Shown: one piece after another, positions 46,119 through 57,449 of the stretch | Layout of the letters: the number at the start of each line of letters is the position of its first letter | Numbering within the stretch: position 1 is the first letter of the stretch | DNA from: Agarophyton chilense | Lineage: Eukaryota > Rhodophyta > Florideophyceae > Gracilariales > Gracilariaceae | Assembly (NCBI GenBank): GCA_030374765.1 | Contig: JARGXX010000003.1 | Span: 434,001 to 498,000 of the forward strand | Length of the DNA: 64,000 bases | Reading direction: 5' to 3' | Program-made: the position numbers and the translations under genes | The notes under the pieces: model-generated | Database searches by the model: none | The model's input: the letters and a program-made list of their open reading frames with translations, nothing else | Told to the model about the DNA's origin: nothing

Positions 46119-49100
46119 TTACCCGACTTGGGCACGATCCAGACTTGGAGGCAAGGTTACCCGAGCGCGTCGGTGATAGGATAAAACCTTAGACCTCTGA
46201 AGGTGCTCAATGGGTTCCACTGTATCCTCATCAGGCGAGAATCCGTACCATCGGACTTGGTAGCGAACTTCTCCCTCGGGGGTGTAGATGTGACGCACGA
46301 TGCGATCGATAACGAATTCCTGCGGGTACACTTTTCCCTGTTCGGGCTTCTCTTCCATCTTGGAACGCTCTAGTTCCCTTGAGGGTGTCAACGTAGGGCC
46401 TAGACACACCCCGGTGGGTTCTTTTCCGTGTTGCGAGCGGGTCTCAGCACTTCGTCTAAACGGTGCCGAGTGGCCTGTGGGCTACTTTGTAACTTCCGTC
46501 TACGGAGTCAAAACGGCCCAGTTTTGAATTCTTTTTAAAGCTAAGATCTTCCCAATAACAACGGTGTTCTTAGAATCCGTGACGGTTGAAAAACCGCGAC
46601 GCGGTAGCGTCTCCAATCTCAGGGGGGTAAGACTTCAACGTCAACCTGAGCTACGGGGACGAAGGTTGCTCTTGTGCAACGCGCCGTGCGACGGAGGCGG
46701 TTTGCGCGACGGTTGGTCGTCAGAGCCTTTTGATTGGCTCGGTGCCATTCGACGTGTGCCACATAAATGCGCGGGCGCCGGTTGCCACTCCGCAAGCAGA
46801 TGTGAGGTGGCGCTTTCGCCACGCGCTAGCACTCTCCTGAGCTGTCGCCGACGGGTCTCACTCATTTCTTTCCCATTCCTGAGGGTTCCAGTGTCTCCCT
46901 AGGAGTTCCTATTCCCATTCCATAACGGAGAGCCAAATTTGGTCAACCTCGTCGTCAAGATCTTCCCCGTGCGGGTCCGCTGACACAGCTCGTTCCCGAG
47001 AAAGCGGGGTTTGAGTGTGCGACACCTCAGTGTCTCTTCCGCGGCAGCGGGTGATCGTCGGCTCTGTAGGCGTTCCGGGTGCGGAGTTCTCCACACGACT
47101 CTCCCTAGGCGGGTTTTCGTCATCTTTTCTGACGTCGTGCTCGGCTGGGTCGGCGGTGATGTCGCTACCCATACGCTGGGGTTGTGACTTCTCTGTCGCC
47201 GGCTCGGTCGGGCTCGCCGTCTCACTGTGAGAACTAGATTCTCTGTTAGGGCGACTGGCTGACGCCGAAACATCGTCCTGCGAAGGAACAAAGTCCTCCT
47301 CCTCCTCCTTAGGCGGAGAGCCAGGAGGCTTGATTACCTCCGGTGGGGGAGTAACTCTGTAGGAGTTCGTTGACCGGGCCCTTGAGGGAGCGGGCCCAGG
47401 TTTGGGAGTATCCGAAGGTTCCGGTAGGTCGGTTAAACTACGTTCCGGGTGCGGAAGTATAACGGGGCGGGTGTTCGAATCTCCGCCTGACGGGTTACCT
47501 TCCGTTGAATCATCCCCTGTGGAGGGCGTTGGTGCCGACACCACTTCTACATTTGGGTTGGGCGCTCGTGTGATGCGGTCCCTGGAGATCCGTTCGTGGC
47601 GGTTAGCGATATCCAATACCACCGTGTCCGGGTCCACAGAAACCACACGATAGGGTCCGTCCACAATTGGCGAAAGCTTGTGCCTACGTTCCTTTTCAGG
47701 ATTGTAGTATTTCTTTCGAAGGAAGACGAAGTCGTCGGGCTCCACCTGAGGTAGAGGTTTGCGAACCCGATTGTCAAAGTCCTTCTTGTAGGCGCATTGA
47801 GCTTTGTCCATTGCTTTCCGGGCTATCGGCACCATCTTCGTAAGCCACTCCTTCCAGGCTTCTCGGTACAATCCCGGTGACGGGTACGTCGACAGCGTCG
47901 GTTGAGCCTCGATGGCGACCGGCGGCACTGTCCTCGACAGTACCAGTTCGAATGGGGATAAAGATGTAACCCGATGTACCTGGGTGTTGTATGCATACGT
48001 GATAGCGTCTGTGTACAAGTCCCAATTTTTGGGGTGATCCGCAACATACGATCTCAAAGCGTTGAGTATCGTGCGGTTAAACCTCTCCACCTGGCCATTC
48101 CCCTGAGGGTGATACGTAGTAACAAATAAATTCCTTACATCAAGGATTCGACATACATCCTGAAAGAACTTTGATGCGAATTGCCCTCCGTTGTCGGATA
48201 ACAACTGCAACGGCGGTCCATATACGAACACCCAAAGGGTCACGAACGCTTGCGCGACGGTAGCGGCGGTGATCCGCTTCAGCGGCACAGTTCTCGTTAG
48301 CTTAGAGAATCTGTCAGAAATGACAAGCAGATACCGATGACCTCGGGGCGTCCTGATAAACTCCCCTAGGATGTCTATGGCCACGAATTAGAGTGGAGCC
48401 CGTGCCGGGAACAGCGTCAACTTCTTAGAGTGCTTCTGAAGTTTGACGTCATGCTTGGCGAAATTGGCGCAGGCCCGTCTGACGGCGTAACAATCGAATG
48501 CCATTCCCGGCCAGTAAAAGTCCCTTCTCAACGTGAGGTACAGTTTTCTTCCCCCGGGGTGGGCGCCAACCTTCACATAGTGAGTGAGGTGTAATACCCT
48601 CTGTTGTAGGGTGTGTGGCACCACTATCCTCGGGCGAGGTCCAACGGTCCTGATTAGGTAACCCTGATGGTCGTCCTCGAAAGGTAACTGAAATCCTCCG
48701 TTGAGGCGAGCCCAAATCCGTGTACAGAATGGGTCGAGCTGTTGCTCGCGTATCATCTCCTCTGGAGAGATAGGTATAAAAGAGCCGGTCGGCGAATCCA
48801 GACTCTCGTTGACGAGTATATCGTCACAAACATCATCCGTCAGCGGTTGAGCTCCTCCCTCGAGGTCCGATACCATAAAACATGGGATGTCATCGTCCTC
48901 GTAGGGTTCCGTTTCCACTGTGGTTCCCAAGCGGGATAGTGCATCAGCCTGAGTGTTCAGCTTCCCTTTCTTGTACAGGATCTCAAAGTCGAATTCCGAC
49001 AGTCGGAGACGCCAGCGCATAAGGCGGCCCGACGGTTCGGAGATCTCCAGGAGCCAACGCAAGCATGCGTGGTCCGTATGGACTTTGAAACGAGTACCCA

Positions 49101-51444
49101 TCAGATAGGGGCGAAGTGTGGCTAAGGCCCACACAACGGCTAAACATTCTTTCTCGGAGACCGAGTAGTTCCTTTCATGGACATTCAGGGAACGTGACCA
49201 GTACCCAATAGGGTGACTTTCACCATCCTCAGAGGATTTGAACAGTGCACACCCTACTTGGTTTGCACTAGCATCGGTGTCCACCTCGTAAGGGAGCCCA
49301 GGATTGGGTAGAGCCAAGATTGGCGGTGATGTTACGGCATTCACCAGTGCCGTGAAGGCAGACGCTTCCGCGTCGCCAAAAGGTTCCAGTTCAACTGGTT
49401 GTCCCTTCGTCAGGAGCCTGTTGAGGGGGGTGGCAATATCCGCAAAGTTCGGGACGAATCGGCGATACACGTTACACAGACCTAAGAAGGATCGCAACTC
49501 CGTTTGAGTTTTCGGGTGTTTTGCTTCGTTCAAGGATTTCACTCGTACTTAATCGATTGAAAGCTGTCCGGGACGGATGATATGACCCAGGTACTTAACC
49601 GAATCGGTGAAAAACTCGCACTTCTTGAGTTTCCAGGTGATTCCCGCGTCGCGGAGTATCTTCATTACGTCCCTGACGTGTTCGAGGTGGTCATCCAGGT
49701 TGTTGGAGAAGACAATAATGTCGTCTAAATACACTAGACACGTCCTCCACTTGAAGGGAGCCAACAGAATGTCTATCGCCCGTTGAAACGTTGCGGGGGC
49801 ATTTGTCAACCCAAAAGGCATCCTCCGGAATCGGAAAAGTCCTTGATGACACACGAAAGCCGTTTTGTCTCGATCTTCCTCCCTAATAGGGACTTGCCAG
49901 TAGCCCGAATTGGCGTCGTCGAGGGTAGAGAAAACAGTAGCGCTTCCAAGGGAGTCGATGTATTCGTCCATCCCAGGGATCGGGTACACATCCTTAATGG
50001 TTACCTCGTTCAGGCGTCTGTAATCGATGCAGAAACGTCACGATCCATCCGGTTTCGGAACTAACACCACTGGTGAGGCCCAAGCGGACTGGGCAGGTTC
50101 AATTACGCCCGCTTTAAGCATCTTCTCCACCTGAGATTTCTCCTCTTCTCGAGCTTTCGGTCCAGCCCTGTAAGGGTGTTGGGCAATAGGCCGAGTGTTC
50201 GGTAACAAGTCGATGCGGTGTTCTGTAATCCCAATAGTTCCAAGGGAACCATCCCACATGGGGGTAAATTCACAAAGCATGTGCCTCAGCTTCTCCCGAT
50301 GAGATGCGCGTACATGGTTGAGATCCCATTTCTTCAATTCCTGAACAGGATCCGTCTGGTCTGCTCCTGTGATAGGGGCCGTAACCTTCTGAGGTTTAAA
50401 GTGTTCAGCGTGTGGAGCTGCAGTCGTATGCTCACCGTCTTCTGCGATTTCGGCAGTGTCCTCCCCCTCCTTAGGGTCCGCCACACCAAGGACCTCTGCG
50501 ATAGAGATCTTTGTAGGTACGACCGCATGCGGGTGTGGAAGAACAGAACCCAGGATCTGTTGTTTGACCAAATGCTGCGTTGTCTTTCCAAAGTTGGCTA
50601 CCAAAACCTTGAAAGGTTTATCCGGTTCCACGGAGACAACCCCATTCGCAAGGGCGAGTTGACGCCGCGTATACAGAGACGGGTTCGGTTGTACCACATG
50701 CACACCAATTTGCTTGGTAACAACTGTGACCCAAACCTGGGTTTCCGGCGGGATAGCCACTGACTTCGCAACCTTTACCCGTGTAGACACCGGGTCCTTC
50801 TTCACAGATTCTTGCGCGACAGGGAGAGGAACGCGTGTTCGCGCTGCTCCCTGTAAGGGTTTACGAACGATTGGGATCGTAGACCCGTCTTCGAGTTCCA
50901 CAGTTCTATTCCGAGGACGGATGGCTTCCACGAAGCGGTCGCAAAAGTCACAACCCAGTATGACTGGTGCTGCAAGTGAATTGCATACAATAAACTCTAG
51001 TTGAACGAGATAGGAGCCTAACCTCACCATGAGGGAAATTGTACCCAGTGTCCGTAGCGGGTTGTTGTTCGCATCGGCGATATCCAAACGTGGACCGGTA
51101 CGAACTTGAACCCGGAGCAGCGGGGGTAACAATTCAACATGAATTAAGTTAGGAGCGGTTCCTGTATCCAGGACAGATATTTGACGAACCATAAACTGGT
51201 TGGACAGGCCGAAGTCGTCGAATACTTTATAATTCCGCTTGGCCATTACCATAACTCGATCCGGAATACGGAGATTACGGGACCGTATCCACGGGCGACG
51301 GAGGACACTAAAGTACCCCGAGTTAACGTCGGTGTCAGCCGTTTTCCTTGAAAGGATAGTCACAGCTGGGGAGCGAAGCTGGAGCGCCTCGGGCGTCTTC
51401 AACTCCGGCTTAGAAGACGCCCCTCCTACAGGGGAGACTCCCAA
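46119..51444 (-). pseudogene. Gypsy copy 3 pol
   Basis: Pol polyprotein region lying in a different frame from gag, consistent with the frameshifted Gag-Pol expression known in the family. Domains in order: aspartic protease near 51.2-50.9 kb (VLDTGTAPNLI, with VILGCDF later), reverse transcriptase near 50.1-49.6 kb (SAWASPVVLVPKPDGS, RMPFGLTNAPATFQR, YLDDIIVF near 49.72 kb), RNase H near 49.25-48.9 kb (VHTDHACLRWLL, QADALSRLG), H2C2 zinc finger near 48.6-48.45 kb, integrase core near 48.4-48.0 kb (TTYHPQGNGQVERFNRTILN), GPYRVVSVD near 47.65 kb, a long Pro/Ser/Glu-rich linker, and a chromodomain at 46.35-46.2 kb (YQVRWYGFSPDEDTVEPI). The long linker before the chromodomain is unusual. It is a fossil with about four breaks. 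Confidence 0.92.
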
Positions 51445-51446
51445 GT

Positions 51447-53477
51447 TTAGTTTTTCGAAGCGGACCCCACCGAATTCGGTGCAGCTGCCTCGAAGGGGAC
51501 CGGTCGTTCCCCGTTCGCGGGTACAAGTTCTGTATCCCTGTCAGCAAGGTGAGCTCGGAGTATCCTTTGTTCCGCATAGGACCTACTCAGGACTCGAGCT
51601 TTCTCCTCAGGGGTCAGAGCCTCGTACTGAGCGATAATTCGTGAACCCTCCCGCAGGGGAAATGTGCAGTCTGGTGCTTTGTGACCACGGAGGTAACACA
51701 AATAGCAAATCAGCTCTGCCGGGTTCGGTTGTGGACGTGAATCCACGCGACGTGGTGCTGTATCCCTCCATCCGGGGTGAGAGAACCGAGCAGCGGTATT
51801 CGCAAAAGGTAGCGATGCGGCTGGCACCCTCCGTCCGTGGGTATAGAGCGCAGGGTCTTCATCCGTAGTCGGAGCGGATGTCGACGGCAACTCAGACGTA
51901 CCCATAGATTCGGGGTTACTTCCCATGAAGTGAATGTTATCATTGACCCCCACAGGGGCAGGGCCTCCTGCGAGTGACAAAGACGAGTTACCTCCATCGG
52001 CGAGGAGTGCACGTGTCGGCCGACTCTTTCGGTTCTGCCGGGCACGGAGAGTATCCTCCTCAGCCTGGGCGTACTGAACCAGTTCCAAGTAGGTCAGCTT
52101 GCGCTTCTCTTCCCGATGTCGGGCAACCAATGCCCTTATCGAGGGGTCCAAACCATCCACAAACATGGAGCATCTCTCGTAGGCGGGGAATACATTCCCG
52201 CATCGGTGAAACGCTTTATTCAAGCGAGTTGAATACACCGTTTCGGTTTCCATCGGCTTCTGCCGCGTATCCCTTAATGCAAGGATTGCTTCCTGAATCG
52301 CATTTCCAGTAGCGTATGACCTCAAGAGGTACTGCACCGCTTCGGGCCAGCACGTGACTCCCCCTTCCGAGGCTCGGGATGATCCACGGACGGAGTTGAA
52401 CTGGTCTTCAGCCATTCCCTTTAAGAAATAGGGTAATGCAAGATACGATTGCGCTTCACTCATACCGAGGATGTCAGCCTCCTGGACGAACCTCGCAAAG
52501 AAATCGAGCACCAGAATTGGGTCTGTTCCTGTGAACTCCCTCTTCTGTAGGGTGATGCTCAGCCTTTTGATGTAGTCCTTGACCTTACCCATTCCGCGGG
52601 ATGTTCGATCTCCCGAAGGGTTATCCAACCGGTAATAGCGGTACGATAGCAGCTTCCGATAGAGAGGATTCGTCGGCTTCAGCTCCCTTAATCCAAGGTG
52701 TTTCCTACCCTTCTTCCGGGTACGGATTGCCCCTTGAGAGGTGTAAGTAGCCTTCGACCGAGTCGCCCGGGATGACCGGCGCTCATCTTCACTATCCGAA
52801 GATTCGGAGGACGAACTCGATGGCGAGCGATTGGGATCGGAATCCGATAAATCCTCTTGGAGGTAAACCCTCTTCTTGGACTTGCGGCGATCCCGTTTAG
52901 CGGAGCGGTGTTCTTCGTCTTCCGAAACGTCGGGTTTATCCTTCGATGCTTCTGCGTCTCCGTCCATACGGATAATGGCCTCGAGGGTGTCCAGCCGAGC
53001 TCGGAAGCGTTCCGCTTGCACGCGGTGTTCCTCCACGAGGCTCCGGTACTCCTGGATAAAGACCCCAGGGGTACCAAAGCTTTCCAAAAGGGAGTTCACA
53101 TCCCTCCTCAGGGTACGAAGGTCATCGGCGACTCCCCGCACCTGGGCGTCCTCCAACTTGAGGCGGAGGGTAGTAACCTCCTGAAGGAGCTCGATGTGAG
53201 CCGCGTTGGCGATATCAATTCGAGTCTCCAGGCGCTGTAATTCAGGGTCGGCCCGACTTCGGGGTGCTGCTGAGGGGGTCTCCACCACTGGAGCTGGGCA
53301 CACAGCCACGACCTCTCGAGGACCTGAAACCACTGAGGGTGCTCTCCGAGTGTCCGGATCGATACCGGAATCGTTCCGACCTTCGGGAATTGAGCTCCTC
53401 GACCTAGGCGGGGCCGGGGGCACTGAATCCGCTTGATGGTTCGATCCAGTCCTGGAACCACGGGTAGGCGGCGTCAT
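51447..53477 (-). CDS. Gypsy copy 3 gag
   Basis: Intact frame of 676 codons from the ATG at 53477. The N-terminal third is Arg/Pro/Ser-rich, then comes a predicted helical, coiled-coil-like segment (about residues 85-170, with LETRIDIANAAHIELLQEVT). Next is an acidic/basic patch with a serine run, then the capsid-like region (about residues 300-480) with FTGTDPILVLDFFARFVQEA and the ...ALRDTRQKPMETE... retrotransposon gag signature. Near residues 605-620 there is one zinc knuckle of the form CX2CX4HX4C (CYLCYLRGHKAPDC). Gag packages the element RNA into particles. It is longer than most gypsy gag proteins because of the extended N-terminus. Confidence 0.9.
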   Translation of the reverse strand: MTPPTRGSRTGSNHQADSVPPAPPRSRSSIPEGRNDSGIDPDTRRAPSVVSGPREVVAVCPAPVVETPSAAPRSRADPELQRLETRIDIANAAHIELLQEVTTLRLKLEDAQVRGVADDLRTLRRDVNSLLESFGTPGVFIQEYRSLVEEHRVQAERFRARLDTLEAIIRMDGDAEASKDKPDVSEDEEHRSAKRDRRKSKKRVYLQEDLSDSDPNRSPSSSSSESSDSEDERRSSRATRSKATYTSQGAIRTRKKGRKHLGLRELKPTNPLYRKLLSYRYYRLDNPSGDRTSRGMGKVKDYIKRLSITLQKREFTGTDPILVLDFFARFVQEADILGMSEAQSYLALPYFLKGMAEDQFNSVRGSSRASEGGVTCWPEAVQYLLRSYATGNAIQEAILALRDTRQKPMETETVYSTRLNKAFHRCGNVFPAYERCSMFVDGLDPSIRALVARHREEKRKLTYLELVQYAQAEEDTLRARQNRKSRPTRALLADGGNSSLSLAGGPAPVGVNDNIHFMGSNPESMGTSELPSTSAPTTDEDPALYTHGRRVPAASLPFANTAARFSHPGWRDTAPRRVDSRPQPNPAELICYLCYLRGHKAPDCTFPLREGSRIIAQYEALTPEEKARVLSRSYAEQRILRAHLADRDTELVPANGERPVPFEAAAPNSVGSASKN

Positions 53478-53684
53478 GCTGTAGACACGACACCGACAAT
53501 TCGGGGTAACGATGAAATTCGATCACGAGATTCCCGGAGAACGGATGACGTAACACAAAACAAAAATAAAAACCAATTCCACCCTTTCCAAAGGAGACCA
53601 CTACAACAAGTCTCCACGACGGTGCTTCCTCTTCCAAGAGATATTCCAACACGTGGATGACCAACCCAAAAGTCCGAGAACGGA

Positions 53685-53702
53685 TTCTAAGTCGGGAGAC
53701 CA
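53685..53702 (-). promoter_or_regulatory. Primer-binding site of gypsy copy 3
   Basis: On the sense strand, two bases after the 5' LTR, TGGTCTCCCGACTTAG begins with the TGG complementary to a tRNA 3' CCA. The primer would end ...AGTCGGGAGACCA. I cannot name the tRNA without a set of host tRNAs. The priming mode differs from copia copy A, which uses a half-tRNA. Confidence 0.7.
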
Positions 53703-53704
53703 CT

Positions 53705-54618
53705 TGTGGAGCAAAACCCGGCGACGGGAAGTGCTCTCAAGGTGTTCGAAGCCTTGCTCCCTGGGGGAGGCAGACTCAGAGACAGAGCCCTCCGTTCCAC
53801 CCGTAGTGTGGGGTGTAACTCCCACGGGGGATTCCTGCAGTACCGACGGAGGTGAGGGGTAGAAACCGTTGGATCGGGAATGGGTATGGGTATCCCAAAG
53901 AATGGGGGAAAACCCGGCGAAGAGGAAAAACGGGGCGAGCGTCGGGCACTAACAGGCACCGGACCCGAGAACCAGAAAAGGGGTGAAACAACAAAAGAAA
54001 CCCAATACAGGGGCGAAAACCTGTCCTCGAAAGGAAACACAAAAAGCACGCAAGAAGTAAGCAGAACCCCCACGGGGTATCGTGCACGCAGGTCGTCTGA
54101 GTGGTCCCAAGGGGGTGGTTGCACGGAACCCAAACGTAGGCACTCTCCAAGTGGAGTCGTGTCCCTACGCAGGCGTTGCTAACCAGAGCCCGTTCCGGGT
54201 TGTAAGGCCGAAACGATGGCGACGAAGAACCTCTAAAGATATCGAAGACCAACCTTGGTTACCATTTACTCTGAGCTTCGGACTATCAGATCTCATCTCC
54301 CTAAGTAGGGCCCACTAACTAAACTCTACAGTAGTGCACACCTGCTCAGGGCCATACACGTGGAGATCCAACTGTCAGGGCCCAAAAGTCCAACGTTCTA
54401 CAAATATCCGAAAATCGGTGCCAAAATTAAGCCACGTGTATCACGGGGCCAATCCAACCATGGGCCATCCGAATTTTCCCTTATAGGCGAAATATAACCA
54501 GAAAACAGTGCCACCTCAGCACACCTTAGAGGGGATCATAATCATAACCCTCTGAGGGTTCAATCCTCATTCTATGAGTTGCATCTTCAAGTATCCCCTA
54601 ACTGGGCGTTGCTCTACA
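53705..54618 (-). repeat. Gypsy copy 3 5' LTR
   Basis: 914 bp, pair of 43835-44748. Its TG...CA ends meet the target duplication ATTGT on the right and the primer-binding site on the left. Confidence 0.95.
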
Positions 54619-54623
54619 ATTGT

Positions 54624-55650
54624 AGTCCCCGTCTGCACTGGTATGACGAGCTGTGCTTGTGCACAACATTAATTCTTATCTTTAGACCCTCAGAGTGGCC
54701 ATATTTGCACGATTTTAGCACAATGTCTCTTGGCAGGCCCTCATTGCGAAATAATTTGTCTCAGTTAGCGATTGGCGACGATCGGTCGCCTCACGGTTCT
54801 GTACGCATCCCAACGCCCAGGTTTATCAGCCTGGAGACATAAAAAGCCATCTGCTATCCTATGGTAGACCTACATCTTTGACACAAAGCGATCCACTGAT
54901 TCTAACAGAATCTATACTTTGCTTCGCAGAGAATAATTGTCCTCTCTCAAGGCAATGAGTCAGAAATCTTGTACAAGAATACGTTTATCTACAGTCGGCC
55001 TGTCATAAAAAGAAAATCACCTTTACAGAAAATCGACTTTCCTACCGGTGGGTAACGTTGTTGATGGAACAAATAATCCGAAGCTTCTTCAAGCCTAAAT
55101 GATCTAATTTAATAGATTTAACGCTGTCAAACCGCCACTATTGACAAAAAATATTGATAGAGTAATGGTCGCAGTTCAGAGTTATATTACCAAAAGCGAA
55201 AGGAATATATTTGAAAAGCAACTCGTGCGCGTATAACCGGTCAGGGCACCATTTATATGGCGTCCGATATATCGGGGACCACATTGATCATTTTATTAGT
55301 AGTATTATTTTTTAGTATTGTAGACATCTTAGAAGGTACGCTAGTTAAGTCTATATAGTAGCACCGTAGTACACGAGTCGACTTGCAAGGCTTGGGTTAC
55401 ACGCATGATACGTATATGGACCAGGATTGGTTTGCACTACTATAGTCTACACGTGTAGTTCACTGTATAGAATAGACTTAAGAGATGGTCTCACCGCCAT
55501 CGTTACCACCAAGTAGATGGTTCCCGAGTGCTTGGCACTAGATTATGTCGCCTACGCGAGTCTACATCTCTTAACGGGAGGAAACGCGACCGGTTTGGCT
55601 AATCTATCAACTGGGAAAGTTCAAGCGTCACTGTACTATCCTTATTGGTT
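54624..55650. other. No recognisable gene
   Basis: Right flank of gypsy copy 3, with only a short frame (54579-54842) that overlaps the LTR. No motif, repeat or RNA gene is evident. Confidence 0.4.
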
Positions 55651-55997
55651 TTCCTGTGTTTAGGTCAGTACAACATCCATATATAGGGTTGTTATTACTC
55701 GTCTTTATTTCGCTTATCCAGTTTGGATACCCGTTTCATAGGTCTGTACGCCTGGTCGTGTGTCCTATTTTGCCCTACGTTTTTGCCCTACACTTTGCCG
55801 TTGTCCGCAAAATATCCTTATCCTTGGATCTCTCTTTGATATTTTTCCCTTTTCCTTGGTTCATCACCTTTGTAGGTATTGCCTGAACCACTTTGGTCTT
55901 ACTTCCACGCATTGGTGGCACGAAGGCTCGTTCGCTGAATTACTTTTCTTCACGAGAATGACACTCGAACACCCGAGAGGTATTTTACCGTCTGAAA

Positions 55998-56389
55998 TTG
56001 TTCTACAGTATTCAAGAAAGATCAATCAGGAGCTTCTTTTGCGAAGATGAAGGACAGAAGCCTCCGGAAAGGAATTGGAGCGTACTTAGCCAAACTGGTG
56101 CGAAAGGCTCTGACGACAAAGGGAAACTTAGAATGCACAACCGTTATGCCAGTGGTCTCAGCAGACGAAAGTTCGTCCAAATCTGTTATAGTATTTCCAG
56201 GTATGTTCGCTCAATACCGGAAGATACAGAGACAGATTTAATCGATGCATGCCGGTTTGTCTGAATTTTATTTGTTTCAACGAACTTTTTTTAGCGATGA
56301 TACCGAAGATATCAACCAATGGGCCAAGAATTTTGACGCAAAAACCAAGATCTTTTGTCAAACACACCCATATCTTCTATTTCTGCTAA
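55998..56389 (+). CDS. Candidate spliced host exons
   Basis: An open stretch ends at the donor CCAG/GTATGT (exon end 56200). A 94-bp intron (56201-56294) closes with a T-run and TTAG. The following exon is open and reads DDTEDINQWAKNFDAKTKIF then CQTHPYLLFLL in one phase. That phase fits the upstream frame which is open from at least 55998 (CEDEGQKPPERNW, SGLSRRKFVQICYSI). The other upstream frame, with an ATG at 56047, would splice to a stop at 56387-56389 in a different phase. Donor and acceptor are both good, but the correct phase, the first exon and the product are unresolved. A TGTTTAG acceptor near 55660 suggests more exons upstream. Confidence 0.4.
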
Positions 56390-56539
56390 ATGGATACTTC
56401 TTGTAATGTCTGAAAGAAGACCCTGAACCTTTTGAAAGAGAATAACGTATTCATAATCGTCCTTCCACCACACACATCCAAATTTACTTAATCTCTGGAC
56501 GTTATGATCTTCTAATCTTATAAGTATTTCTTACAACAG

Positions 56540-56770
56540 GAACTGCACCGCAGAGCACGGCAAAAGTCAAAAATAAATACTTTAAGTGTTGCTCAGTGTA
56601 CCGAAAACGCGTACTCTCTATCGCATATAGCGACAAGCATTCATTCTGGGTTCTTTAAAAATGGCATTCGGGACCCAGATGTAGTGGCATCCAATTCTCT
56701 TCCTCTACAATACTATTTGACAGACAGAAATAAGACAAAGATTAATGTGGTGACGTTGAAGAAAATGTAA
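56540..56770 (+). CDS. Candidate terminal exon
   Basis: After TTCTTACAACAG an open stretch of 76 codons runs to a TAA at 56768-56770 with natural composition (ELHRRARQKSKINTLSVAQC, then NGIRDPDVVASNSLPLQYYL). There is no ATG near the start, as expected for an internal or last exon. It may belong with the exons at 55998-56389. The product is unknown. Confidence 0.4.
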   Translation, partial: ELHRRARQKSKINTLSVAQCTENAYSLSHIATSIHSGFFKNGIRDPDVVASNSLPLQYYLTDRNKTKINVVTLKKM

Positions 56771-57449
56771 ATTAGTTTTTCCAGAAAAAGTCATACTTTA
56801 TTGGATGAGGCAAGCATGGGAAAACTTGGTTAGTTTGTATCAACACGACCTTTGCGTCCCACCGTACCAGTGATGCAGTCTTGATTGCACTCAAACTACG
56901 CAAAGACGCCAGCCGACGAGTGTATCTGAGGTGCAAAGACAGAAACCAAGAAGGCACTGTCTACAAAGAAACTATAGATCATATTTTGCGACTGATTTGG
57001 TTGGGACATGAGCGTAGAATTCGACTCTTTCTGTTAGAGGAAACTTGGAGTGAGCGCCGTATGTGTTGCCAATGAAGGGCGGCAATGATGGTGATGACTG
57101 TTTTGAGTGATGGCAAGGTTGGAAATCGTCGTTGAGATTTGGTCGCCCTCCTGAATCGTGCCAGAGGGCCCACATTTCTTGTCAAATAAAAAAAAAAGGT
57201 TTGATTTTGTTTTGTTTTTGAGCTTGTATCGGAGAATGTGGCCGAAACCGCCTCTGGTTGCTCACAGCCAATAGTTTGTTTGTGCAAACCAGGGAGAGCC
57301 TGGTTGGAAGGAATTGGGTTGGATGGTTCGAAAGATATGGCCGTTACAGAGGAACTACTTAAATTCTCTTTTCTTGTCGATTAAATGCGAGGACGGTTAC
57401 AGGTTGAGGACGACTTGTTATGGTGTTGGACGTTTAAGCCAGAGACGAT

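Larger units (their letters stand above)
43830..54623 (-). mobile_element. Ty3/gypsy chromovirus copy 3, nearly whole, with target duplication
   Basis: A nearly whole element of 10,784 bp (43835-54618) flanked by a perfect 5-bp duplication ATTGT (43830-43834 and 54619-54623). Sense is minus. In order it has a 5' LTR, primer site, gag, protease, reverse transcriptase, RNase H, integrase, chromodomain, a purine-rich block, an opposite-strand ORF, a polypurine tract and a 3' LTR. The two LTRs are both 914 bp and differ at about 14 positions by my count (around 1.5%), so the insertion is fairly recent. Pol carries about four breaks, so it looks inactive. Chromodomain and domain order place it among the chromoviruses. 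Confidence 0.95.
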
